DNA of 64,000 nucleotides from Oscillospiraceae bacterium (lineage in GTDB: Bacteria > Bacillota > Clostridia > Oscillospirales > Ruminococcaceae): contig JAHHTP010000003.1 of the NCBI GenBank assembly GCA_020024615.1, forward strand, positions 1 through 64,000, read 5' to 3'. Within the stretch, counting starts at the first letter, position 1, and each line of letters begins with the position of its first letter. Positions 35,403-43,884 of the stretch are shown here, one piece after another. Under the pieces are notes generated by a model that saw only the letters and a program-made list of their open reading frames with translations, did not search any database and had not been told where the DNA came from. Made by a program: the position numbers and the translations under genes.

Positions 35403-36821
35403 CTATTTGATATCATTTTCATCAAATGGATCTCCGCACTCCGGACAGAATTTCGGTGGATGGGTCGGGTCTTCCGGCTGCCAACCGCATTTGTCACAGG
35501 CATACTGTAAAGCTCCCGCCGGTTTCTTCGTACCGCACTGGGTGCAGAATTTTCCTTTATTGACAGTACCACAGGACGGACAGTTCCAGCCTTCATCTGC
35601 TGCCGGTTTCTTCGCACCACAGTTTGGACAGAAATTACCGGTTACCGTCGTACCACAGGCACACCGCCAGCTTCCAGCTGCCGGCTGAGGTGTCGGTTTC
35701 TTGCTGCCGCACTGCGGACAGAAATTTCCGGTTGCGGTTGAACCGCAGCTGCATTTCCAACTGTCTGCTACCGGAGCCTGCTGCATTTTTTGTTGCTGCA
35801 TCTGCTGCTGACGCTGTTGATCCATTGCATAGAAATTCTGTGCATTCATACCGCCAGCATTCATCGCCATATTCATGCCCATAAAGCCCATTGTCGCACC
35901 AGCTGAGTTACCTGCTGCCTTCTTCATCGCATCTGCCTGGGCATCAACCAATGTAGCACCAGCCATGCCAGGATCACGCAACATTGCGGTTCTCTGTGCC
36001 TGTTTGATCATCTCCGCATCTTCCGGCGGAAGTGTAACGGTCGAAAGTGCCACACTGACAACCTCAAGGCCACGGCTCTCGCCCCATTTCTTGGTAAGCT
36101 GCTCACGCATTGCAACTTCCAAATTGGCATTGTGAGCGATAATCTGATTCGGACGCAATTCCATATCGGATAACTGAGCTAGTGCCGGCTGCAATGCGCT
36201 GACAAATTCCTCTTTCAGCTGAGGTTCGATTTCCTTACGCAGATATTCATCTACAATATTTCCACACACATTAGCATAGAACAGCAGTGGATTTTCAATA
36301 CGATAGGAATATACACCTGCACAGCGCAAAGTAACATCGATATCAAGACCGATCTTGCTATCTACCACACGGAACGGAATCGGATTTTTAGTACCGAATT
36401 TATTGTCGTGCAGTTCTTTGGTATTGAAGTAATAAACACGCTGATCTTTACCAGTATCACCACCATAAGTAAAGCGTTTACCAATCTCTTTAAAGGTTTC
36501 CATGATACTACTACTCAAATCACCCACAAAAATAGTCGGTTCTGTCATACTATTGAAAGTATATTCGCCCGGCTCAGCACAGAACTCTACAACTCTGCCC
36601 TGCTCAACAATGATCATACACTGACCTTCAGCAACCGCAATTCCAGAACCATTTGAAATAACATTGTCACTTCCCTTGGTATTGGAAGATCTTCCAGAAA
36701 CGCGTTTCTGACCTTTGGTCACCATAACATCTTTCGGCATAGAGTCGCAGTAGAAAAATTCTTTCCATTGATCTGCAAGCGTGCTGTTAATAGCACCTTT
36801 TATTGCTTTGATAAGTCCCAT
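35403..36821 (-). CDS. SPFH-domain protein with C-terminal zinc ribbons (YdjI-like)
   Basis: 472 residues. The first 330 residues match the virion-core/YdjI type of SPFH (stomatin/flotillin) proteins, with EGQCMIIVEQGRVVEF and EPGEYTF near the start and a C-terminal helix KKWGESRGLEVVSVALSTV. A Met/Gln-rich linker (QQQ repeats, about 345-365) follows, then four zinc-ribbon units with CxxC or CxC pairs up to the end. In Bacillus the YdjI relative helps PspA-type envelope stress proteins dock at the membrane. No pspA is adjacent here. A TGC-TATAAT extended -10 near 36885 is the likely promoter. Confidence 0.82.
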   Translation of the reverse strand: MGLIKAIKGAINSTLADQWKEFFYCDSMPKDVMVTKGQKRVSGRSSNTKGSDNVISNGSGIAVAEGQCMIIVEQGRVVEFCAEPGEYTFNSMTEPTIFVGDLSSSIMETFKEIGKRFTYGGDTGKDQRVYYFNTKELHDNKFGTKNPIPFRVVDSKIGLDIDVTLRCAGVYSYRIENPLLFYANVCGNIVDEYLRKEIEPQLKEEFVSALQPALAQLSDMELRPNQIIAHNANLEVAMREQLTKKWGESRGLEVVSVALSTVTLPPEDAEMIKQAQRTAMLRDPGMAGATLVDAQADAMKKAAGNSAGATMGFMGMNMAMNAGGMNAQNFYAMDQQRQQQMQQQKMQQAPVADSWKCSCGSTATGNFCPQCGSKKPTPQPAAGSWRCACGTTVTGNFCPNCGAKKPAADEGWNCPSCGTVNKGKFCTQCGTKKPAGALQYACDKCGWQPEDPTHPPKFCPECGDPFDENDIK

Positions 36822-37048
36822 ATTACTTTCCTTTCTGCCACAAATAATTTATATTGATGCAGCTTTCGTAATGATAACTATATTATAGCATAAATCAATC
36901 TCAAACTCATCAGAAATCGTAAAATTTAATTCTTTATACATATTTTTCAATAAGATTCCCATAAAAGCTCTTTCATCCTTTTATACCATGCTAACCTATC
37001 CGATTTAAATTTTTAAAATAATACTTTTGGCTAATTTCCAAAAATAAT

Positions 37049-37079
37049 AAAGCAGACTCCCCTTTTGAGAATCTGCTTT
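37049..37079 (-). terminator. Terminator of the ccdA-TlpA-like pair
   Basis: AAAGCAGA / TCTGCTTT stem with inner complementarity and a minus-strand ATTATTTTT tail. Confidence 0.75.
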
Positions 37080-37083
37080 GCTG

Positions 37084-37644
37084 CTATTTAGTAATCATCG
37101 AAATGCCATATTCCAGACCGCTCTTGTCGATCATGCCCTGTCGATAACTGCGAAGATAACCTTCTTCATCCACAAAGTAGGTGGTCGGCATGCTCATAAC
37201 TTTATAAATTCTTGCCGCGTCTATATCCAGATCATAATAAACCGGGAAAGTAAATTTAGCCTGTTTCACAAAAGTTTCTGCTGTACTCTGAGTTTCTCGC
37301 ATTCCGTCGGTCATATTCACCATCATAAACACAACTTCATCGCCGTATTGCTTGTATGCTTCCTCAAAATCCGGCATCTCATGCTGACACGGACCGCACC
37401 AGCTTGCCCAGAAATTGAGAACAACCGGTTTTCCCTTGAAATCTGACAGACTTACTGCATTCCCATCCTTATCATAAGCCGTAAAATCAGGTGCTTTTAC
37501 CTGCTGCTGTGATTCCCCAGATTGCGATGTCTGTTCCATGTTTGGATGGTAATTCGCTGACAGCTTATCATATAAAATTGCCGCACCAATCAAAACACCA
37601 ATCAATGCGATAATGGATACAATCAATATCACCAGCTTTTTCAT
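37084..37644 (-). CDS. TlpA/ResA-like membrane-anchored thiol-disulfide oxidoreductase
   Basis: 186-residue extracytoplasmic thioredoxin-like protein. Residues about 4-25 form a signal anchor; the CxxC active site is C83/C86 in WASWCGPC; a cis-proline lies in MSMPTTYFVD. Such proteins reduce or isomerise exported cysteines using electrons from CcdA. It follows ccdA by 14 bases and shares its promoter. No cytochrome c genes are in the window, so a role in c-type cytochrome maturation is not supported; peroxide or methionine-sulfoxide repair and other exported thiols are alternatives. Confidence 0.88.
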   Translation of the reverse strand: MKKLVILIVSIIALIGVLIGAAILYDKLSANYHPNMEQTSQSGESQQQVKAPDFTAYDKDGNAVSLSDFKGKPVVLNFWASWCGPCQHEMPDFEEAYKQYGDEVVFMMVNMTDGMRETQSTAETFVKQAKFTFPVYYDLDIDAARIYKVMSMPTTYFVDEEGYLRSYRQGMIDKSGLEYGISMITK

Positions 37645-37658
37645 AGCATCTATCTCCC

Positions 37659-38321
37659 TTATCCTAAAATTCCCAATAATTTACCAAATAATCCAGTCAT
37701 CATCGAAACGCCGACTATAACCAGCAGAACACCGCTGATGATGTTAATGACCTTGTAGTGCTTTTTGATAAAATCAAACGCACCCTTTAATTTGTCAATC
37801 AGCACTGCACTAATCACAAACGGGATGCCCAATCCCAACGAATAGCATAGCAGCGTGAAAATACCCTTTAACACAGTGCCCTGCTGGGATGCCATCATCA
37901 ATGCTGAACCTAAAAATGCACCTACGCACGGTGTCCACCCAATCGAAAATACCATGCCAAACATCAGTGCTGACAAAAATCCAAGGTCTTTTTGACCACC
38001 GAACCCTTTTGTTCCACGGAAAATATTCAGCTGGAAAACTCCTAAAAAGTGCAGACCAAAACATACAACCACAAGCCCGGTTATGATGTTAATTATAGTA
38101 TGATATTCCCTTAAAAAATAGCCGACTGTTCCAGCAAATGCACCCATCGCGACAAACACAATGGTAAATCCAAGTACAAATCCAAAGGAATGGAACAATG
38201 TCTTTTTAGTTGTCTGTTCTTTTCCTCCGGCAAAGTAAGACAGATATACCGGCAGCATTGGCAGCAGACACGGTGATACAAAGGTGATAAATCCTTCTAA
38301 AAATGAAAGCAGATATTGCAT
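37659..38321 (-). CDS. ccdA: CcdA-like thiol electron transporter
   Basis: 220-residue six-helix membrane protein that carries reducing power from cytoplasmic thioredoxin to extracytoplasmic partners. The redox cysteines are C18 (VSPCLLPMLP) and C132 (WTPCVGAF), each at the start of a three-helix repeat. Partner genes are nearby: the TlpA/ResA-like protein downstream and thioredoxin at 39583. An extended -10 (TGA-TATAAT) lies near 38355. Confidence 0.9.
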   Translation of the reverse strand: MQYLLSFLEGFITFVSPCLLPMLPVYLSYFAGGKEQTTKKTLFHSFGFVLGFTIVFVAMGAFAGTVGYFLREYHTIINIITGLVVVCFGLHFLGVFQLNIFRGTKGFGGQKDLGFLSALMFGMVFSIGWTPCVGAFLGSALMMASQQGTVLKGIFTLLCYSLGLGIPFVISAVLIDKLKGAFDFIKKHYKVINIISGVLLVIVGVSMMTGLFGKLLGILG

Positions 38322-38413
38322 CTGTTGTTGACTCCTTTCTCTATATTTATATTCATTATATCAGATTTTCGCTTCTTTAACCGTAACTTGATCACATTTT
38401 TTGCAAAAAAATA

Positions 38414-38442
38414 TTGCCATATTCCAAAAACTATGTTATACT
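38414..38442 (+). promoter_or_regulatory. Promoter of the DUF134-Crp operon
   Basis: TTGCCA (38414-38419), 17 bp, TATACT (38437-38442). Confidence 0.65.
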
Positions 38443-38499
38443 AAAGATGTAAATAGCATATGTCAGAAACACATTTTATCATAGAAAGGAGCGTTCCCT

Positions 38500-38871
38500 A
38501 TGCCAAGACCCCGGAAATGCCGGAAAGTGTGCTGTCTGCCTCAAAATAATCAGTTTCTACCAGCAAAACAGACTTCACAAGATCCAATTATCTTAACCGT
38601 AGACGAATTTGAAACAATCCGGCTTATTGACGATCAGGGCTTCTCGCAGGAAGACTGCGCTAAATATATGTGCATCGCCCGCACAACCGCCCAGCAAATC
38701 TATGGTAGTGCCAGAAAAAAACTTGCCTCTGCACTGGTACAAGGTGCCCCTATTTTAATTGAAGGTGGCGATTATACCCTTTGTGATGGAAATGAACCGT
38801 CCTGCGCCTGTGGTGGATGTAAACGCCATCAGGAACTCTGCATGAAATCAGCAGCCGAAATACACAAATAA
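38500..38871 (+). CDS. DUF134 (UPF0251) DNA-binding protein
   Basis: 123-residue predicted DNA-binding protein. It has the family N-terminus MPRPRKCRKVC, then LTVDEFETIRLID and GFSQEDCAKYMCIARTTAQQ, a sigma-70-region-4-like helix-turn-helix, and an unusual C-terminal cysteine cluster (CDGNEPSCACGGCKRHQELC) that may bind an Fe-S cluster or metal. AGAAAGGAG precedes the ATG. It is followed 16 bases later by a Crp/Fnr gene, suggesting one redox- or metal-responsive unit. Confidence 0.88.
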   Translation: MPRPRKCRKVCCLPQNNQFLPAKQTSQDPIILTVDEFETIRLIDDQGFSQEDCAKYMCIARTTAQQIYGSARKKLASALVQGAPILIEGGDYTLCDGNEPSCACGGCKRHQELCMKSAAEIHK

Positions 38872-38887
38872 CGAAAGGGGAACCGTG

Positions 38888-39559
38888 ATGGAAAAGCATT
38901 TTGAGGATATTTATAAAGAAAAGCTCCCATTTTGGACAAAACTCACCGACACAGAAAAACATACCCTCTGCACCACATCCAGTGTTGTTGGCTATAAAAA
39001 AGGTACCAACATCCATAATGCCAGTGAATGTACCGGCATGATACTGGTTCAAAAAGGATGTCTGCGTGCTTATATGCTTTCGGAAACCGGAAAAGAAATC
39101 ACCTTGTACCGCATATATGAAGGCGATATGTGTGTGATGACCGCCTCTTGCGCATTAACGAGCATCACCTTTGATGTATTTGTAGATGCCGAAGAAGATA
39201 GTGACTGCTACTTAATTGGTGGTTCTGCTTTTGCCTCGGTCTGCACCAACAATCCGTATGCTAAAATTTTTGCATTGGAAATGGCTGCCAGTCGATTTTC
39301 GGATGTCATGTGGGTCATGCAGCAAATCTTGTTTATGAGTTTTGACAAACGCCTTGCAATTTTTATACTGGATGAAATCGCCAAAACTGGCTCGGATACC
39401 ATCAATCTAACCCATGAACAGATTGCCAAATATATGGGGTCTGCGCGAGAAGTCGTATCCCGTATGCTGAAATATTTTTCAACAGAAGGTATTGTGGAAT
39501 CCTCCAGAAAAGGTGTCAAAGTTATTGATAAGAAAAAATTAAGGGAGCTTGCTTTATAG
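38888..39559 (+). CDS. Crp/Fnr-family transcriptional regulator, second in window
   Basis: 223 residues. The effector barrel (about 15-125) includes CTGMILVQKGCLRAYMLS and YEGDMCVMTASCAL, so cysteines lie in the sensor part; the winged helix is near the end (THEQIAKYMGSAREVVSRML). It resembles regulators of the Fnr/HcpR type. Start at 38888 has AAAGGGG; a GTG three bases earlier is possible. It lies between redox genes (ccdA, the TlpA-like gene, trxA), so redox control is a fair inference. Confidence 0.85.
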   Translation: MEKHFEDIYKEKLPFWTKLTDTEKHTLCTTSSVVGYKKGTNIHNASECTGMILVQKGCLRAYMLSETGKEITLYRIYEGDMCVMTASCALTSITFDVFVDAEEDSDCYLIGGSAFASVCTNNPYAKIFALEMAASRFSDVMWVMQQILFMSFDKRLAIFILDEIAKTGSDTINLTHEQIAKYMGSAREVVSRMLKYFSTEGIVESSRKGVKVIDKKKLRELAL

Positions 39560-39569
39560 CGGCTCCCTT
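39541..39569 (+). terminator. Terminator overlapping the end of the Crp/Fnr gene
   Basis: AAGGGAGC / GCTCCCTT stem straddling the stop codon (39557-39559), followed by TTGGC. Confidence 0.65.
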
Positions 39570-39582
39570 TGGCTTATTCTTA

Positions 39583-39891
39583 TTAATCCAGCAGTGTCAG
39601 AATGCGCTGTTTCGGTGCTGCACCAACCATCTGGTTTACAACCTTACCGTCTTTGAGTACAACTAAGGTCGGGATGCTCATAACGCCGAACTTTGCTGCA
39701 AGCTCGTTTTGCTCATCCACATTTACTTTGCCGACCAGATACTGCGGATTCTCCTCAGCGATCTCGTCAACAATCGGGGATACCATACGACACGGACCGC
39801 ACCAGCTTGCCCAGAAGTCCAGCAAAACAGGTTTCTCGCTGGTTAATACCTCAGATTCAAAATTTTCATTATTTACAGTTAATACAGACAT
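39583..39891 (-). CDS. trxA: Thioredoxin
   Basis: Cytoplasmic disulfide reductant of 102 residues with C31/C34 in WASWCGPC, the buried acid in VLLDFWA, and the cis-proline in MSIPTLVV. The start at 39891 is supported by AAAGGA about 10 bases upstream; a longer frame to 39987 has none. It can feed electrons to CcdA (37659). An extended -10 (TGG-TATAAT) stands near 39970. Confidence 0.95.
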   Translation of the reverse strand: MSVLTVNNENFESEVLTSEKPVLLDFWASWCGPCRMVSPIVDEIAEENPQYLVGKVNVDEQNELAAKFGVMSIPTLVVLKDGKVVNQMVGAAPKQRILTLLD

Positions 39892-39994
39892 TTCTTTCAT
39901 TCCTTTCGATCTATCATATTTGCAGTTCAGGCAACCGTTTAACTTGGCTTCCCTTACTGTGATTATATTATACCAAAAACAACACAATATTTCC

Positions 39995-40007
39995 GTGACA
40001 AAGTCAC
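39995..40007. promoter_or_regulatory. Palindrome upstream of trxA
   Basis: GTGAC-AAA-GTCAC, upstream of the trxA -10. It could be an operator for a Crp/Fnr-type protein; this is inference. Confidence 0.35.
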
Positions 40008-40025
40008 TAAAATAATACCATCATA

Positions 40026-43000
40026 TTATTCAGAACGAAGTGCAATAACCGGGTCTTTCTTTGCAGCGCTTCTGGAAGGGATAATTCCGGCAATCAGCGT
40101 TAAAATAACACTAATAATCACTAAGATGCCGGCAGCCTCAATCGGTAGTACTGCATTTAAATTTCCAATTCCTGTAAAATGGTACAGAATCGCATTGATT
40201 GGAATACACAATAAATAGGTAACCGCGACACCAAGCACACCAGACGAGAATCCAATCATCACCGTTTCGGCATTAAACATGCTGGATACATTCCGCTTGG
40301 ATGCGCCGATTGCACGCAGAATACCAATCTCCTTTGTTCTCTCCTGCACCGAAATCAGTGTAATGACACCAATCATGATGGAAGATACAATTAATGATAC
40401 TGCTACAAATGCTATCAGAACATAGGTAATCGCATTGATAATCGAAGTAACCGAGGACATCATCAACCCGACATAATCTGTGTATGCAATCTGTTCCAGC
40501 TCATCCTTGCCCTCATTGTAATCCGAAATCATATCTTCTATGATATCCTTGTTTTCAAAACTCGAAGCATAGATATTGATGGTAGCCGGTTCATCCAAAT
40601 TGACAAGTCCCAGTTTTTTCAAATTATCCTTGTAGCTGGATTCGGAAAATTCCAGAACTTCATCATAATACTGTACCATCTGTTCGGTAGTGTAATCTTT
40701 CATGGCAGCATCCAGCGCACCAGACAGCTGTTTATCATCCAATGAAGCCAGTTTTTCCGTCACTTCCGTAGCATACTGTGTTTTCACCTGCTCCTCTACC
40801 ATCTGGGTAAAGATCTCTTGAACCTCATCTTCTCCCATAGAATCAGCATAATCTCTAATTTCATCCTCACTCATACCAGTCTGCTGCATAATACCTGTAA
40901 TCATAGCTTCTTCCATCTGCTCTCTGGAAGTCGCCTGCATAGCCTGCTCCATCATTTTATCCAACTGTTGTGCAGATGGAATGCACATGATCTGACGGTA
41001 TGTATTTGCTTTCTGTTTCTGGGTCAGACTGCTGATATAATCTTTGAATTCTGAAACCTTTTGGGAATCGGATAAATTATCGGTATTCTCAGTAAATGGC
41101 AGTCCGGTGAAAATGTCAATCTGCGGATCTTTCTGCTGTGCTGCAATCGCGTCAGAATCCTTTGCATTTTCAATGATATATTCGGTCAGCATATGCGTAT
41201 ATCCGATCGTGCCGGATAACATAGTGGATGCTACATCCTCTTTCGGACGCAAAATACCGGTTACTTTTAGCGACAAGCCGTTGTCATACAGATATTTCAT
41301 ACCTGCTTCGGTATTGCGCAGATCGGTATAAGTATCCGTTAATTCATCGTAGGTATAGCAGTCTGCATTGAGTACCGTACGAAACTCCATACCGCAAATA
41401 TCTTCATAGGTATAGCTTTTATGCTCAATTTCCGCAGGAATTTTATCAAGAGCCGCTTTTGCAAGTGCGTCAATGTCTTCTTTTGGGGTCAGACCCAGCG
41501 CATACATGGTCAGGTCATCTATTTCGTTGTTCTCATCCACCACAATCACAATCTCATCGTAATTGTTCGGCAAGCTTCCGTAAACGACATCATACTGTTT
41601 TTCAAGTATCGGGTTAATCGGGTTTCCATCATCACCAGGCAGAATTTCCTGCCATAAAATCGCATTTCCCGACATCTGACTCATGGCACCACCGCCCATC
41701 GGAAATGCCCCCATCCCTTTGATACCATACTGTTCCTGCAATCCGAACATGGTGGATAAATCCATATCAAAATGCTCCAGCATCAGTTCCTGAACCAGTT
41801 CATTGGAATCGGATAAGATAATACTGCCGTCCACATTCTTGGTATACACCAGCAAATCCGTTCCATAAGTATACTGCACGCCATTGACCGCTTTGGACAC
41901 CTCACTATCTTTATTTGCAAGCTGCTTCTCTAAATATTTTTTAAATGAAGCCAGATCATTTTCGTTCGATTCCATCTCGGTCAACGAATTGATCATATCA
42001 TATAGCATGGTTTTCTGATATACTGCATTCTTGTCATGATTGCCGGAAGACTTCGCATTGCCCATAAATGCCTGCATCATCGAACTCATATCAATATGTT
42101 GTGCCTCTAAAGTCAGCGGATAGGCAGAAAGTGTTTCTTCCTGAACCATATTGATATATGCCGTAGTACCCTGCGACACAGCAAAAATCAGCGCAATTCC
42201 GATAATACCAATACTCCCCGCAAAAGAGGTCAACAGCGTTCTGCCCTTTTTGGTAAAAAGGTTTTTCATGGACAACCCAAATGCTGTCATCAAACGCATG
42301 GAAGGCTTCTTGACGCGTTTTTCCTTTTCACTTGGTGGTGCATAGGCAAGTTTCTCTTTACAGATTTCCGTTTCAGACATCGGAGCGGAATCGCTTGTTA
42401 CCTTACCATCAATCATGCGGATAATACGGGTAGAATAATTCTCAGCAAGTTCCGGATTATGGGTTACCATAATAACCAGTCGGTCTTTTGCAATCTCCTT
42501 TAGGATTTCCATAACCTGTAAACTGGTTTCAGTATCCAGCGCACCGGTTGGCTCATCCGCCAGAATAATATCCGGGTCATTGACAATCGCGCGTGCAATC
42601 GCAACACGCTGCATCTGACCGCCGGACATTTCATGTGGCTTCTTTTTCAGCTGATCGGCTAGTCCGACCTGTTCCAGTGCTTTTATCGCCCTTTTTCTGC
42701 GCTCTGATCTCGGAACACCCGAAAGGGTTAGTGCAAGTTCCACATTCTGCAAAACGGTCTGGTGCGGAATCAAATTGTAACTTTGAAATACAAATCCAAT
42801 TGAATGGTTGCGATAGCTGTCCCAATCACGAGCGGAGAAAGACTTAGTGGAACGACCTTCAATAATCAGATCACCACTCGTATAATGATCCAGTCCACCA
42901 ATGATATTCAGCATGGTGGTTTTTCCACAACCGGACTGACCTAAGATAGAAACAAATTCGCTTTTGCGAAAACTTAAATCAATCTCTTTGAGCGCATGTA

Positions 43001-43052
43001 CAATGCCATTACCAGCAGGATAATCTTTCACTATTTTTTTTAATTCTAACAC
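40026..43052 (-). CDS. Fused ABC transporter ATPase and FtsX-type permease (MacB-like)
   Basis: 1008 residues. The ATPase comes first (about 1-220) with Walker A GQSGCGKTT, signature MSGGQMQRVAIARA and Walker B IILADEPTG; one transmembrane helix (near 285) precedes a large domain of roughly 530 residues; three helices at the C-terminus (TSIINAITYVLIAFVAVSL onward) form the FtsX domain. GTG at 43052 is favoured because GGAGGAGGG lies just upstream; ATG at 43076 overlaps that site. MacB-type transporters power work on extracytoplasmic lipids or peptides without true substrate tunnelling. Target unknown. Confidence 0.9.
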   Translation of the reverse strand: MLELKKIVKDYPAGNGIVHALKEIDLSFRKSEFVSILGQSGCGKTTMLNIIGGLDHYTSGDLIIEGRSTKSFSARDWDSYRNHSIGFVFQSYNLIPHQTVLQNVELALTLSGVPRSERRKRAIKALEQVGLADQLKKKPHEMSGGQMQRVAIARAIVNDPDIILADEPTGALDTETSLQVMEILKEIAKDRLVIMVTHNPELAENYSTRIIRMIDGKVTSDSAPMSETEICKEKLAYAPPSEKEKRVKKPSMRLMTAFGLSMKNLFTKKGRTLLTSFAGSIGIIGIALIFAVSQGTTAYINMVQEETLSAYPLTLEAQHIDMSSMMQAFMGNAKSSGNHDKNAVYQKTMLYDMINSLTEMESNENDLASFKKYLEKQLANKDSEVSKAVNGVQYTYGTDLLVYTKNVDGSIILSDSNELVQELMLEHFDMDLSTMFGLQEQYGIKGMGAFPMGGGAMSQMSGNAILWQEILPGDDGNPINPILEKQYDVVYGSLPNNYDEIVIVVDENNEIDDLTMYALGLTPKEDIDALAKAALDKIPAEIEHKSYTYEDICGMEFRTVLNADCYTYDELTDTYTDLRNTEAGMKYLYDNGLSLKVTGILRPKEDVASTMLSGTIGYTHMLTEYIIENAKDSDAIAAQQKDPQIDIFTGLPFTENTDNLSDSQKVSEFKDYISSLTQKQKANTYRQIMCIPSAQQLDKMMEQAMQATSREQMEEAMITGIMQQTGMSEDEIRDYADSMGEDEVQEIFTQMVEEQVKTQYATEVTEKLASLDDKQLSGALDAAMKDYTTEQMVQYYDEVLEFSESSYKDNLKKLGLVNLDEPATINIYASSFENKDIIEDMISDYNEGKDELEQIAYTDYVGLMMSSVTSIINAITYVLIAFVAVSLIVSSIMIGVITLISVQERTKEIGILRAIGASKRNVSSMFNAETVMIGFSSGVLGVAVTYLLCIPINAILYHFTGIGNLNAVLPIEAAGILVIISVILTLIAGIIPSRSAAKKDPVIALRSE

Positions 43053-43160
43053 AGTGATGCCCTCCTCCGTTTTCATTCTATATTAACTTTATTATAGCAT
43101 AACAAAACAGAAAAAAGGAGATCGTCATAAACATTTTTCAAATTGTTCATAACAAAACTT

Positions 43161-43646
43161 TTAATAGAAAATGCAGCCTGTATCTTTTCCAATCAGTCCA
43201 ATTTTCCCTGCCATTCCAATTATTTTTTCCGAATAGAATGTACGCCGAACCAACGGATTGGACAGGCTGTTGATATACAAAATTCCATTTCCATATTCCT
43301 GTATCTGTTCATTCAAAAATGTGTTGTCATCCCATGTACCATCCAGCCTCCATGCTCCGCCTGCGTTCCGCGAAAATTTTGCATAACCGACTGCTGTGTC
43401 ACCATCCTGGAGAACAGTCATTCTGCTCTGAGCATATTCGAATAATCCATCGAACTCCATTTTGGGATTGGTTACATCAGTGGATTCAATGCAAAATACT
43501 ATCTTTTCTGGCACAACTCTATCTGCTTTCCCGGCATCCTTGAGAAGCTGATTAAATACGGCTTCTTGCAAAACAGCAGATACCCTCATACTCACTGTAA
43601 TACAGATTACCACACCGATCAGACCGGTTAATAAACTTAAAAACAT
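43161..43646 (-). CDS. Unrecognised small anchored protein
   Basis: 161 residues from ATG 43646; no family recognised. A hydrophobic N-terminal segment (FLSLLTGLIGVVICITVSM) looks like a signal anchor, the rest extracytoplasmic, rich in polar residues. The best ribosome binding site (AAAAGGAAG at about 43664-43672) serves an ATG at 43657 that is one base out of frame and soon stops; adding one A in the AAAA run would give MKRKMFLSLL, so a frameshift or sequencing error is possible. It lies upstream of the ABC gene on the same strand, about 108 bases away. Confidence 0.5.
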   Translation of the reverse strand: MFLSLLTGLIGVVICITVSMRVSAVLQEAVFNQLLKDAGKADRVVPEKIVFCIESTDVTNPKMEFDGLFEYAQSRMTVLQDGDTAVGYAKFSRNAGGAWRLDGTWDDNTFLNEQIQEYGNGILYINSLSNPLVRRTFYSEKIIGMAGKIGLIGKDTGCIFY

Positions 43647-43805
43647 TTTCGTTTCATATAATTCACTTCCTTTTACCAGCATATTCTGGTATATTTTTAT
43701 TATATCACATCGATTTTTTAATAAAGTATAGATTATTAAAATTAACATAAAATTCGGTATATTTCCAAAAAATATAGATTATTCAGAAAAAGATAACAAA
43801 AAAAA

Positions 43806-43853
43806 CCTCATGGCAATATCACGAAAAATCTTTCCGTAATTCTCACCATAAGG
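43806..43853 (-). terminator. Terminator of corrinoid operon 2
   Basis: Long imperfect stem with CCTTATGG / CCATGAGG at its base and eight T residues after it on the minus strand. Confidence 0.8.
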
Positions 43854-43884
43854 CTCTTTTTATAAACAACATACTGACAGAAAG

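Noticed and set aside
36843..36962. Small minus-strand frame upstream of the SPFH gene
   Set aside because: No proper ribosome binding site; it runs through an extended -10 promoter and is very AT-rich, so chance is likely.
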